Assembly: GCA_016721765.1 (NCBI GenBank)
Contig: JADKHO010000002.1
Span: 1,054,001-1,118,000, forward strand
Length of the DNA stretch: 64,000 bases
Source of the DNA: Bacteroidota bacterium
Lineage (GTDB): Bacteria; Bacteroidota; Bacteroidia; UBA4408
Direction: 5' to 3'
Shown: piece by piece, positions 6,601 through 17,300 of the stretch
Layout of the letters: every line of letters begins with the position of its first letter
Numbering within the stretch: the stretch's first letter is position 1
The notes under the pieces: model-generated
The model's database searches: none
Seen by the model: only the letters and a program-made list of their open reading frames with translations
Told to the model about the DNA's origin: nothing
Translations under genes and position numbers: made by a program

Positions 6601-9345
6601 ATGAAAGGAATACTACCCTTCTTTTTCATTTTTTATTTGTTGGTTATTGCTTTAAACCCATGTTTATCCGCCCCTCTATGTGTTGTTGTAAACGACACTT
6701 CTAGTATTACAAATCAAAATCCCGATTCAAAAACAAAGCACAAAAAAAGTGCTTTGCGAAAAAATAAAAATTCAAAACAGCTTTCATTTCGTGATAGTTC
6801 AAATACCACAGCATACAACGATACTATTCCAGATAAGAAGAAGGATAAAAAGCAAACTAGACGAGCTCGGTTAAAAAATAAAACTGCTCAATCAAAAGAA
6901 AGCGCAACGAATGCAATTGATACTGTAAAGTCAAATGCAAGTGCAAGCGCTCGCAATTATTCAAAAGATTCGTTAAAGGTAGACTTATCGAAAAGCGATA
7001 CGCTTTTGAAATTGAAGTACGAAGAAACTAAGGAGGTTAATAAGAGCAGACTCTCGCAGTATTCAAAAGACTCCTTAAAAAATAAACTTAATGTAACAGA
7101 TTCCTCCCTTTTAAAAGCTAAAGATGATTTTGTGCGCAATAATCTCACTTTAGACAGCAGTAAAAAAGATAAACTTGTTGCAGATCAAAAAGCAAAGCTG
7201 AAAAATAAAAAAGATGCGCTGAATCAACTAGTGCCGCATAAACCTTCAAGCTATTTTGATAGAACTACTGGTACTGTAAATGTTGGATATGACTACGGTG
7301 TTGTTCCCTTTGTTGTGGGAGGTAAAACGCCTTCAGGATTTGTTCGAACCGATGGAAATTTAGGTTTTGATGTTTTGAAAATTCCTGTACAATTTAATTA
7401 CTATTATGCCAATATTAAAAACATTAGCGGATTAAATAATTACTTCAGGCTTTCATTGGATGTGCCGAAATATAAGGAGAACGCACAGCTTAAATTAAAT
7501 GATGAGGTACAAGGCTTAAAATCAAACTTAGGTGAATTGTATTCCTCTCGACAACTTCTAGAGCAAAAGATTCTTTATTTAAAAACAATTCAAAATCAAA
7601 AGAACTTTAATACAAGTGAATTAACTCAACAACTTAATTCCGAAAAAATTACTCCATCCTCCTATTCCCAAACTTTGGGCGATACTTCCGGAATGCTTTC
7701 GAATTTAAAGAATAGCGGCAATACCAAACTCCCTTCGACAGATTCTTTGCAAACAAAAAACTATTCTGATTCGCTCAATCAACTTTCGAAAGAAGACGAA
7801 ACTGTTGTAAAAGCAAAAAAAATGCAACAGCGTGCCGATAGTGTGAATCAGGTAATTCAAAAATACAAATCCGAAAAAGATAAAATTCAAGGACAAATTG
7901 AGGAGATAAACCAAAAAATAAAAATGCTCCAGCATCCTGATTCGATCTCGAATCCTATGCTTGCCAAATACAAGAAATACAACATCCTCGACTATGTAAA
8001 GAAACTTGAAATTGGCTTGTGCTACCCGGACTATTCCACTTTTCTTATAAGCGGATCTGGTGTTAAAGGTTTGAATTTGGAGATGCAAAAGTCCAAACTC
8101 TATTTTGCATTTACGTATGGCAAGACGATAAACAACCTGCTATTTTCTAACAATGTGGTTCAAAACAATTTACAAAATGTACGGAATCTTTATAATTTTT
8201 TCGATTTCCGAGAAGTCAGTAGCGGTAGAAGAGTTACTGCATTTAAACTGGGTTTCGGAGCCAAAGAAAAATCGCATTTTCATGCAGGTTTTCTTTATGG
8301 GATTGGACAGAACTCTTATCAATTTACCTCTGAAAATGCTCCTACCAACGCAATTGAAAAAGAAAAAAATTATGTCATAGAATTGGACGGAAAATATGTT
8401 TTCAATTCCAAATTCACACTAGACTTAATTTATGGGAAATCCTATTTGCAACAAATAACTGAACCTGATTCAGATAAAGGCTTTCATGCCATTTCAAAAT
8501 CAAACCAACATACAAATGCTGGTTTGGGTAGATTTACTGCATCCTTAAACAGCACACGCATTCAGTTAACTTCGAGATACGTTGATCCCTATTTCAAGAG
8601 CTTTGGAGTAGGTTTTATGCGTTCTGATAATTTTAGGTATGAATTAAAAGTAGATCAAACCATCAGCAGAAAACTAAAAATTGGAGCTTCTTATAAAAAG
8701 GAACAAGATAATTTATTGCACATAAATTATTTAACAACCAATCTACAAACCCTTAACAGTTACTTTACTTATCGGCCAGTGCGCCAATTAACTGTGCGTT
8801 TCTCATTTAGTCCGGTGTTGCAACGTGTGAATTCGGAAGATAAAATTGTGCGCATTGAGAATAAGAATTATATCAGCAGTGCTATTGTTTCTTATTCGCC
8901 AAAACTCAAAAAAAACCAAACCACTTTTACCCTGCTCTATAATTATTTTAAACTGTATGATGGCATACAAAATTCGATTTACCAGAATTACTCCTTTGTT
9001 AATTCACTTAGTATAGGGGAGTTTAAAAATGAATTCGCATTAAGTTATTTCGATTCTAATATACCGGATTCAACTGTTACAAGTTTCATGCTTTATTCAG
9101 ATGACATTTCAATTCGGTTAAAGAAAAAGTATGTTATTACTCTTGGTGGTAAGCTCTCGCAAAGTAAGACAGGTAGCATTCAAACCGGATACAACTTGAA
9201 AGTTTATGTACCCATTAAAAAATATTTTGCTTTTGAACTGTCGGGCGAAAAAATTGTTCTGGGTGATTTTTACAACAACTATTTATTGGAGCAAATTGAT
9301 AAGTTCCCTTACTATATGTACGCTAAACTAATTTTTAACTGGTAA
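6601..9345 (+). CDS. outer-membrane beta-barrel protein with Lys/Ser-rich and coiled-coil N-terminal half
   Basis: This 914-residue protein has an N-terminal signal sequence (hydrophobic core about 4-24). Residues 35-220 are low-complexity and rich in Lys, Ser and Asp. They contain an imperfect tandem repeat of about 30 residues, each unit beginning YSKDSLK (about 120 and 155). A strand-rich block follows (about 220-300). A heptad-rich, coiled-coil-like segment spans about 300-460. From about 470 to the end there are many amphipathic strands (for example FRYELKVDQTISRKLKIGASYKKE), ending in YAKLIFNW with a terminal aromatic residue as in outer-membrane barrels. It is the first gene of the RHS operon, 12 bases before the next. 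Position and topology suggest a surface anchor or translocation pore for the RHS proteins. That function is inferred; no named family was recognised. Confidence 0.65.
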   Translation: MKGILPFFFIFYLLVIALNPCLSAPLCVVVNDTSSITNQNPDSKTKHKKSALRKNKNSKQLSFRDSSNTTAYNDTIPDKKKDKKQTRRARLKNKTAQSKESATNAIDTVKSNASASARNYSKDSLKVDLSKSDTLLKLKYEETKEVNKSRLSQYSKDSLKNKLNVTDSSLLKAKDDFVRNNLTLDSSKKDKLVADQKAKLKNKKDALNQLVPHKPSSYFDRTTGTVNVGYDYGVVPFVVGGKTPSGFVRTDGNLGFDVLKIPVQFNYYYANIKNISGLNNYFRLSLDVPKYKENAQLKLNDEVQGLKSNLGELYSSRQLLEQKILYLKTIQNQKNFNTSELTQQLNSEKITPSSYSQTLGDTSGMLSNLKNSGNTKLPSTDSLQTKNYSDSLNQLSKEDETVVKAKKMQQRADSVNQVIQKYKSEKDKIQGQIEEINQKIKMLQHPDSISNPMLAKYKKYNILDYVKKLEIGLCYPDYSTFLISGSGVKGLNLEMQKSKLYFAFTYGKTINNLLFSNNVVQNNLQNVRNLYNFFDFREVSSGRRVTAFKLGFGAKEKSHFHAGFLYGIGQNSYQFTSENAPTNAIEKEKNYVIELDGKYVFNSKFTLDLIYGKSYLQQITEPDSDKGFHAISKSNQHTNAGLGRFTASLNSTRIQLTSRYVDPYFKSFGVGFMRSDNFRYELKVDQTISRKLKIGASYKKEQDNLLHINYLTTNLQTLNSYFTYRPVRQLTVRFSFSPVLQRVNSEDKIVRIENKNYISSAIVSYSPKLKKNQTTFTLLYNYFKLYDGIQNSIYQNYSFVNSLSIGEFKNEFALSYFDSNIPDSTVTSFMLYSDDISIRLKKKYVITLGGKLSQSKTGSIQTGYNLKVYVPIKKYFAFELSGEKIVLGDFYNNYLLEQIDKFPYYMYAKLIFNW

Positions 9346-9357
9346 ACACATTTTAAC

Positions 9358-10452
9358 ATGAAAAAAATTAATCACTTGTTAATTGCCTTGCTCCTTTCAT
9401 TGGCAGGAATTTCAAACGCTCAAATTTCTATTTTGAGTTCCGGAATTAATTCTTACAATGTTACTCCGCAATCTATTGTTCAAATTAATGTAATGAATAA
9501 TGATGCGGAAACAATGGTATTTCTGGAAAGCAAAATTTTTAATTCGGCCAATGAACTTTTGCTTAACTTGAAAACTCAGCCTTTCCTGCTCAGAAAAGGA
9601 ATGAATTCCCTCTCCGGGTTTAAATTTCAATTTTCTAACGTTGATTATAGTTCCTCAAAACAGGCTGAATACATTAAGAATACACACACTTTGCCATCGG
9701 GAAAATACAATGCCTGTTACACGCTTATTCAGCTTGGCGGTGAGCCTGGAGATGAATACTGCATTGATTTAGAATCCGACATCAGTTCCTTTCTTACGCT
9801 GATTAGTCCGATGGACAAAGACACGATCGACACCCCAAATCCCATGCTAGTATGGACACACAGCGAGCCCTTTAACTTACTTGCTCCCGGAGAGTATTTT
9901 AGAATGCTGGTAACTGATTTACTGAGTGATCAAAGTACCGAAGCAGGAGTCATAACGAACACTCCCCTCTTCATGAAAAATTATATGACAAGTCACCAAC
10001 TGCTTTATCCTTATGATGCAAAGGAATTGCAACCCGGAAAACATTACGCCTGGCAAGTTCAAAAAATTTCGAACGGGATTATAATTGCAAAGTCGGAGGC
10101 TTGGGAGTTTGTGTTGGCTAAGGAAAAAGTGAAATCAGATATGAAATATGTAAGGTTGAAGAAGAGCTTAGACCCTGGTTATTACTATGCTGAGAATAAT
10201 AAAGTTTTCTTTGTTTTTGATGAAGAATACACTAGTGATAAAATACAGTGTTCAATTTATGATGATAGAATGAAAGAAATTAAACCAACTACCAAAACTG
10301 ACTCCGAAAATCCCAAAATTGATTTAAAGGAGTTTGGCTTTAATAAATTTTGTATTGATTTAAATGATCTAAAAATAAAAAGCGGCTTTTACACTTTAAG
10401 CATTAAGAATTCCAAAAATGAAACATTCTTATTGCGCTTTTTAGCTCCATAA
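9358..10452 (+). CDS. secreted Fn3-like domain protein
   Basis: This 364-residue protein has a clean signal peptide (MKKINHLLIALLLSLAGISNA-Q, 1-22). Residues about 30-135 look like one beta-sandwich. Residues 140-255 (LISPMDKDTIDTPNPMLVWTHSEP...YPYDAKELQPGKHYAWQVQK) match the pattern of the Fn3-like domains of large Bacteroidota surface proteins, where a 'P.f.W' start and a 'G..Y.WqV' end are typical. A third small strand-rich domain ends the protein. It lies 12 bases after the barrel gene and 16 bases before the OmpH-like gene, so it is an operon member. A periplasmic or surface scaffolding role is inferred. Confidence 0.65.
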   Translation: MKKINHLLIALLLSLAGISNAQISILSSGINSYNVTPQSIVQINVMNNDAETMVFLESKIFNSANELLLNLKTQPFLLRKGMNSLSGFKFQFSNVDYSSSKQAEYIKNTHTLPSGKYNACYTLIQLGGEPGDEYCIDLESDISSFLTLISPMDKDTIDTPNPMLVWTHSEPFNLLAPGEYFRMLVTDLLSDQSTEAGVITNTPLFMKNYMTSHQLLYPYDAKELQPGKHYAWQVQKISNGIIIAKSEAWEFVLAKEKVKSDMKYVRLKKSLDPGYYYAENNKVFFVFDEEYTSDKIQCSIYDDRMKEIKPTTKTDSENPKIDLKEFGFNKFCIDLNDLKIKSGFYTLSIKNSKNETFLLRFLAP

Positions 10453-10468
10453 ATTTTAAAATAAAATT

Positions 10469-10996
10469 ATGAACTCAAAAAATATTCAAATTATATCATT
10501 TGTCCTGATCGCCACTTTAGCGTGTTGGATTGCATATAATCAGTTAAATACTCCCAAAGTTGGCTTTATTGTTATCCAAGAGGTCTACAATGGATTTGAA
10601 TTTAAAAAAGAAATGGAAAAAAAATTCATTTCAACAAAAAACTTACGTCAAAAGTTGTTGGATAGCCTTGCCTTTGATTTAAAATTATTAGGTAAAAAAA
10701 TTGAAGCTCAAAATCAAAAAAATAGTGACTTAATTTCAGAGTATAATTTGAAAAGAGAAGATTTTTTTCAAAAGAAAAAGGTTTTTGAAGAAGACAATCA
10801 AAACTTAACAAGTCAATACGACGAACAAATTCTTTCACAGTTAAATCAATATGTAAAGGATTTTGGAAAAGAGAAAAACTATACATACATATTAGGTAAT
10901 GATGGAAATGGTTCACTCATGTTTGGGAGTGAGAATAAAAATATTTCAAAGGAGGTTTTAGAATATATTAACTCTAAGTATAAAGGAATAAAATGA
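10469..10996 (+). CDS. OmpH/Skp-like periplasmic chaperone, membrane-anchored
   Basis: In this 175-residue protein an N-terminal hydrophobic helix (about 6-25) has no obvious cleavage site, so it is probably an anchor. A short strand VGFIVIQEVYNGF (32-44) follows, then a long charged coiled coil (about 45-130). It ends with YTYILGNDGNGSLMFGSENKNISKEVLEYINSKY, which matches the C-terminal pattern of OmpH/Skp proteins (Y..I.G......y....iDiT.evl..lN..Y). Skp-family proteins hold unfolded outer-membrane proteins in the periplasm. A copy inside a toxin operon suggests a dedicated chaperone for the barrel or RHS proteins. Its stop overlaps the next ATG (ATGA), indicating translational coupling. Confidence 0.8.
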   Translation: MNSKNIQIISFVLIATLACWIAYNQLNTPKVGFIVIQEVYNGFEFKKEMEKKFISTKNLRQKLLDSLAFDLKLLGKKIEAQNQKNSDLISEYNLKREDFFQKKKVFEEDNQNLTSQYDEQILSQLNQYVKDFGKEKNYTYILGNDGNGSLMFGSENKNISKEVLEYINSKYKGIK

Positions 10997-11682
10997 AATC
11001 AAATTACCCTAAATCATTCCTTATTAGAATTTTTACAGTAGTTCTCACGGTGCTTTTCTGTTCGTGTGAAAACGGAAAAAGCGGAAACTATTTTCCATTT
11101 TTATTTTCATCTGAAAATAGTACAAACTCAGCAAACAGGCTAAATCCAGGAGAATTAGTCCGATGGGTTCAAAATCCGGAAAACGGATTATTAAAAACTA
11201 AAACTATTGATAATGTCATTTATTCCATACAATACAAACCAATAGACTATATAATATGTGAAGAGCTCGAAACAGAAAGCATAAAAGATTCAATTCTAGT
11301 CCGAAATTATAAGGAATTGGAAGGTATGGAATATTTTGATTTCAAAATTAAGTTAATGGATTATGAGCAAGAATTTCTAAAATACGGGATTAACTCACAG
11401 AATGAATATCAAGAAAATGTAAACTATTGTGCTTTTAAAATGCAATCTGATATTTCATTACAAAATGGTAATGAAATAATTCCTTGTGCGCTATTTCATT
11501 TTGAAAGAGCCTACGATGCCTCACCTGAAGCAAGATTTATATTAGGATTCGAAAAGCCAAAGGACAAAGTTGGTGAAAATATGACTTTGGTTTTCGAAGA
11601 CAAATTATTCCATAAAGGAATTATAAAATTCAATTTCAACTCATTAGCATTAAAATCAACACCCAAAATTAAAACCTTATGA
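10993..11682 (+). CDS. putative lipoprotein
   Basis: This 229-residue protein has a hydrophobic N-terminus (about 9-23) ending in LFCSC-E. Cys at about 23 or 25 can serve as the lipid-modified residue, giving a lipoprotein signal. The mature part is acidic and beta-rich with no recognised domain. The start overlaps the previous stop (ATGA), and its own stop overlaps the next ATG in the same way. The OmpH-like, lipoprotein and RHS-shell genes are thus tightly coupled, so stoichiometric production is likely. Function is unknown; an accessory role in assembling or docking the RHS protein is inferred. Confidence 0.6.
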   Translation: MKSNYPKSFLIRIFTVVLTVLFCSCENGKSGNYFPFLFSSENSTNSANRLNPGELVRWVQNPENGLLKTKTIDNVIYSIQYKPIDYIICEELETESIKDSILVRNYKELEGMEYFDFKIKLMDYEQEFLKYGINSQNEYQENVNYCAFKMQSDISLQNGNEIIPCALFHFERAYDASPEARFILGFEKPKDKVGENMTLVFEDKLFHKGIIKFNFNSLALKSTPKIKTL

Positions 11683-14276
11683 AACTAAGAAAGTTTTTCA
11701 GGAAAAAAATGAGAGCCCAATTGCGCAAAATATCAGTAGTATACCTTGCACTTTTGGTGTTATTTGATGGCCTTTATCCAACCTGTTCATGGGCACTTAC
11801 TGGTGGACCAAGCCAACCAGAAGTTCAAAGTTTCGAACCAGTTGGGACATCGGAAATGGTGGATTTATTTTCAGGAGATTTCAATTATAATATTCCACTG
11901 CTAGATGTTGATGGCTATCCAGTTAACATAAGCTATCATTCCGGCATAAGCATGGACCAAGAAGCGAGTTGGGTAGGACTAGGATGGAATATTAACCCTG
12001 GTGTTATTAATAGGAACATGAGGGGAATTCCAGATGATTTCAATGGTGATCTGATTAAAAAAGAATTTAAAATTAAGGATAATAAAACATTTGGAGTTAA
12101 TACAGGTGCAGGTGTTGAGTTATTTGGGACAAGTAAATTAAAATTAGGCCTCAACTATTCAATAGGTGTCCGCTACAATAATTACACTGGAATTAGTATG
12201 GAACAATCTCTAAATGTTTCGTTAAGTGCTGGAAAAGATGGTTCTAGCCCGCTTAATGGAAGTTTAGGAATAACTTCTAGTAGTGATGATGGTCTTACAA
12301 TTCAACCTACTGTTGGCTTATCAGCTACAATTTGTTCTTCCGATTCAAAAGAAAGTGTTGGAATGGGTTTGAATGTTGGAACTTCCTTCAATTCGAGGTC
12401 AGGATTAAAATCATTAACTATTGGGGCATCATTAACTGCATCCAAAAGTAATAAAAATGATAAGGATAGATCAGTTAGTAATGGTCAATCTGTTAGCTCT
12501 AATTTCGATTTTGGTATGCCAACCTATGTTCCTCAAGTTAGCCTTCCAATGGAGAATTTTTCAGCGACAGGTAGTTTTAAATTAGGATTTGAGGCTTTTG
12601 GTGTACATCCTAACTTTACTGTAGGTGGTTTCTATTCAAAACAGAGTTTGAAAAAAAACAATATCGAAAATCCAGCATATGGGTATATGAACTCTGAAGT
12701 AGGAGAAAATTATGACAATGCAATACTTGATTTCAATAGAGAAAAGGATGGGATATTCACCAAAAATACTCCTGCGCTTCCAGTCACAAATTTCACCTAT
12801 GATATTTATTCTGTTTCGGGACAAGGTGTTGGTGGCAGTTATCGCCCATTTAGAAGTGATATAGGACATGTTTATGATGCAGAATCATCAACCACAAGTG
12901 ACAGTTATTCTCTTAGTGGTGAAGTTGGAGTTGGGAATATATGGCATGTTGGTGTTGATATAGCTCAAACAGATGTAAATACCACCAGCGGCAGATGGCG
13001 CGAAGGTAACAATGCTATTAACAAATTAAATTTTAAAAGTTCAAATGGAGACCCCTTATATGAGCCAGTTTATTTTAAAGAGGCGAATGAAAAATCTGTT
13101 GAATCAGATCCTACATTTTTTGCCTCAGCTAATGGCTTTGATGCAAAAAGAGTGAATATAAATACAGCAACAAAATTTAATGCTTATGCTGAAGACAATT
13201 ATTACAATGCTACAACTCAAAGTTCACAAAACATACCAAGTGATAGCTACAGAAAAAAGAGAGATAAAAGAAGTCAAAATATAACATTCGTAAAAAAAGG
13301 CGATCTAATTGTTGAAGGGCTTGATACAATACCCAATCTATATTCCGCACCAAATCATCATATAGCTGAAATAACAACCTTGCGGAATGATGGCGCTCGC
13401 TATGTATATGGAATTGCAGCATATAACACAAAGCAGGAAGATGTGTCTTTTGCAATTGGGTCAAATCTTGATGGCAATGGGAATATATCTGCAAATGCAG
13501 TCGATGGTCTTGTATCTTATGGTGGTGACGACAATTCTCTCTCTAATTCAAAAGGGTTGGACAATTACTATTCAAATACTGAATTGCCACCTTACGCACA
13601 TTCATACTTATTAACTGCCGTTTTATCACCGGATTATATAGACTGTGATAAAATTGCGGGTCCAAGTGATAATGATTTCGGTAACTACACCAAATTTAAT
13701 TACGAAAAATTGGTTTCAGACTATAATTGGAAAGTTCCTGTGGAAAAAAACAAAGCCAATTATAACGAAGGGTTAAAATCAATTAAATATGATGACAAAG
13801 CAAGCTATGTATATGGTACAAAAGAACTTTGGTATCTTAAAAGCATAGTAACAAAGAACTATGTGGCGGTTTTTGAATTAGGGTCTAGGACAGATGCGAA
13901 TGGAGTTAAAGATAAAAATGGGGAAATGGAAACCAATTTAAATAAAGCTTCAAGATTATTAAAATCAATTAGTCTCTATTCAAAAAAAGACTATTATAAA
14001 AACAGTGGTCCTGCTGCTATTCCTATTAAAGTTGTTCATTTTGTTTATGACTATTCTTTGTGCCAAGGAATACCAAATTTTAACCCGGGCGCAATACAAT
14101 CCGGTGACCCTAATCTAGATTTAACATTGTCAAACAAAAATAGCGGTAAGCTTACCTTAAGAAAGATATTCTTTACCTATCAAAATTCAAATAAAGGTCG
14201 TTTTAGTCCTTATACATTTACCTATAATTCGGAACCAACTAAAAACCCTGATTACAATATTAAAAGCTATGATTGA
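11679..14276 (+). CDS. RHS/SpvB-like shell protein, N-terminal part (cut by in-frame TGA)
   Basis: The 865-residue frame has a membrane-targeting N-terminus (hydrophobic about 19-38, cleavage near SWA-L). It then has the conserved opening of Bacteroidota RHS-like proteins: GTSEMVDLFSGDFNYNIPLLDVDGYPVNISYHSGISMDQEASWVGLGWNINPGVINR (about 60-115). The frame ends at TGA 14274-14276 in the context SYD-stop-WGNYKPN and continues in the same frame for another 1025 codons. Family members normally read 'DRWGNYK' here, so a CGA-to-TGA change (Arg to stop) is the simplest explanation. The intact protein would have ~1890 residues, 11679-17351. It probably forms part of the RHS cocoon or its partner on the surface. 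Confidence 0.8.
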   Translation: MKLRKFFRKKMRAQLRKISVVYLALLVLFDGLYPTCSWALTGGPSQPEVQSFEPVGTSEMVDLFSGDFNYNIPLLDVDGYPVNISYHSGISMDQEASWVGLGWNINPGVINRNMRGIPDDFNGDLIKKEFKIKDNKTFGVNTGAGVELFGTSKLKLGLNYSIGVRYNNYTGISMEQSLNVSLSAGKDGSSPLNGSLGITSSSDDGLTIQPTVGLSATICSSDSKESVGMGLNVGTSFNSRSGLKSLTIGASLTASKSNKNDKDRSVSNGQSVSSNFDFGMPTYVPQVSLPMENFSATGSFKLGFEAFGVHPNFTVGGFYSKQSLKKNNIENPAYGYMNSEVGENYDNAILDFNREKDGIFTKNTPALPVTNFTYDIYSVSGQGVGGSYRPFRSDIGHVYDAESSTTSDSYSLSGEVGVGNIWHVGVDIAQTDVNTTSGRWREGNNAINKLNFKSSNGDPLYEPVYFKEANEKSVESDPTFFASANGFDAKRVNINTATKFNAYAEDNYYNATTQSSQNIPSDSYRKKRDKRSQNITFVKKGDLIVEGLDTIPNLYSAPNHHIAEITTLRNDGARYVYGIAAYNTKQEDVSFAIGSNLDGNGNISANAVDGLVSYGGDDNSLSNSKGLDNYYSNTELPPYAHSYLLTAVLSPDYIDCDKIAGPSDNDFGNYTKFNYEKLVSDYNWKVPVEKNKANYNEGLKSIKYDDKASYVYGTKELWYLKSIVTKNYVAVFELGSRTDANGVKDKNGEMETNLNKASRLLKSISLYSKKDYYKNSGPAAIPIKVVHFVYDYSLCQGIPNFNPGAIQSGDPNLDLTLSNKNSGKLTLRKIFFTYQNSNKGRFSPYTFTYNSEPTKNPDYNIKSYD

Positions 14277-14318
14277 TGGGGCAATTACAAACCAAATAAA
14301 GCAACTAGCTTCGATCCA

Positions 14319-17300
14319 ATGGTTTCGAATGAAATTGGAACAGCAGAATTTCCATACACGGAACAAGATCCATATTTTGAAAATGATTATGCACAGGCAT
14401 GGACACTAACTAAAATAAAACTCCCAAGTGGAGGGTCAATTAATGTTGACTATGAGTCGGACGATTATGCATATGTGCAAAATAAAAGAGCGATGGAAAT
14501 GTTCAAAGTTGTTAATCTTGGATTTATTTCAAGTGCCACTTTTTCATCTGCAGGATTGGATGCTTTCATTCCATCAACAGCATTAAAAGCAGTTGATTTA
14601 TCTGGAAATAACGATGAGACCATTGCTATTATCAAATTAAAAAACGCTATTACAAGTGGTGCGAAAAACGAAATATTTAAACATGATTACCTGGCTGGAA
14701 TTAATCATTTTTATTTCCGCTTCCTTGCAGCGATGAGGCCTGGAAAATATGAATATGTTTCGGGATATGTTCCTGTTGGTAATATACATTGGAAAAACTG
14801 TGTTGTCTCGTCAAATGGAGAATATGCGTGCATTGCATTTAACAATGTTGCCTTTGGGGATGGGAATGGAGTTGATATAAGCCCAATGACAAAAGCTGCT
14901 ATACAGTTTGGAAGGTTAAATATGTCACGTGACGTTTGGGGAGATGACTTAACAGGAGCTGGTGAAAGTTTCGGTTCTGATTTATTAAAAGCCATTATTG
15001 GTTCTAGTATTGTAAAAAATATTATTCAATCCGCTCAAGGACCTAATAGAGCATTATATCAGAATAATCATGTTGGTGAGAAAGCAATAATGAACTATTC
15101 CTTTTTACGCCTAAATAATCCTGATAAGAAAAAACTGGGTGGTGGAGCAAGAGTGAAACAAATAAAAATGTGCGATGAATGGAATGGCATGACCAATAAT
15201 CTTGAAAAGGAATTTTACTATGGGCAGGAGTATTCCTATTTAAGCTCCGATGGTATAACTTCTTCAGGTGTTGCTTCCTATGAACCTTTAATTGGAGGAG
15301 ATGAAAATCCTTGGAAAATTCCCGTATTTTTTGAAGACAAACACTTACTTGCTCCGGATGATACCCAATACATGGAAGAACCATTTGGGGAATCCTTTTT
15401 TCCAAGCCCCTCAATCGGTTATAGCAGAGTAACCGTTAGAAACCTCTCTAACACAAACGTAAATGCGCATGCAACAGGCATAACTGTTAATGAATTTTAT
15501 ACCAGCAAAGATTTCCCAACAATAGTTGACAGAACTGATTTATCTGCAACACGAGACAAATCTTCTCCTGCAAGTATAAAATCCTTATTAAGAATAAATG
15601 TCAAAGATTACCTTACAGCTAGCCAAGGATACGTAATTGAACTAAATGACATGAATGGAAAACCAAAATCAATTAGTGTTTATCCTGAGAATAAAGATGT
15701 AGCCATTAGTACAATTCGTTACAATTATAAGTGCACGCCCTATAATGATGCATTTAGGTTGGACAATTCTGCAACCGTTATATACCCGGATGGCACAATA
15801 AAGGATGATGCGACCGTAGGATTATGTTTTGATATGGTATCGGACATGCGAGAGAGTAAAACTTCTACAATATCCTCATCCATAAATACAAATATTGATG
15901 GGTTTTTGGTTTCTGTATTACCTATTCCGTTTCCTATGATAATACCCTCCCGCACAAAACAATACACGCAATTTCGATCAGCGGTGGTAACTAAGGTAAT
16001 TCAAAGATTTGGACTGCTTCAGCAAACTATATCCACAGATTTAGGAGCCAAATCGATTTCCACAAATTTAGCTTACGATTCAGAAACCGGAGAAGTAATT
16101 GCAACTGAAATACAAAATAACTTTAGTGATTCAGAGTATTCCTTAACTTTTCCTGCGCATTGGTATTACGATGGAATGGGGCCTGCATCGAAAAACATAA
16201 ATTATGTTGCTACCAATTTAACTTTTACAAATGGAGAAGCGATTACAAATAATGCTTCACAATATTTTTGTGAAGGTGATGAACTTAATATCAACTCTCA
16301 TAAAGTTTGGGTAAGCAAAGTAACTCCCAACAGTATAACGTGCATTGAACACGATGGCAGTCGTATTAGTGGAGGACCATATAATGCCAAAATTATTCGC
16401 TCAGGAAGACGAAATCAATTGTCAGCTCCAATGGCTAGCATTACTTCATTTTCAGATCCATTAAAAAGTCTAAGAGCGAGTTCAAACGATTATGAAGATG
16501 TATTGCAGGCGACAGCTGTAGAGTATACTAACAAAGCAAGAACATTTTGCGAACTATTTACCATAAATGGAAATGATAGAAACATTAGCTACTCAACAAA
16601 TCCATTTATTCAAGGAACTCGAGGTTTGTGGAAAGTTAAAAAGAACTTTTTACACCTAACTAACAGAAGCCAAACCGATGTTGAAAACAATACCAATATA
16701 CGCAAGGATGGAGTGTTTACTTCTTTTACGCCTTACTATCGATTATTCGGTGGCAAGTGGGACAAGAATTCTGCAAACTGGACATACACTTCTGAAGTGA
16801 CCGAGTTTAGTCCATATGGTGCCGAATTAGAAAACAAAGATGCTTTAGGAAATTATAAGTCAGCTACCTATGGATACAATAATTCATTACCAACCGCTGT
16901 AGCATCCAACTCAAAATTCGCGGATATTGGAGTGGATAATTTTGAAGATCATAATTATTCTGATGGTATTGGGGAGCATTTTCAATTTCGACAATGGCCA
17001 CAAAATACTACTAATGTAACTGCACACTCTGGTAGCTTTAGTCGAAAAATTGAGGCGGGCGGCAGTTTAGCATTGGTGCGTGGTATCGCGGATTGCCCTG
17101 AATTTACATCTTGCAGTTTGAAATCCTTCTTAAGTTATTCACCTGAAGCACATTTATACGAAATTTTAGCCATGGGAGATGCTCCTTACACTTTTGAATA
17201 TTCAGTAATCATGGGTAATCCTTTAATAGATTTAATTGGTGCAGAAACATTATCTATTGATTTAAACGGATCAAGTAATGTTTTAGTAAAAGTTACAATA

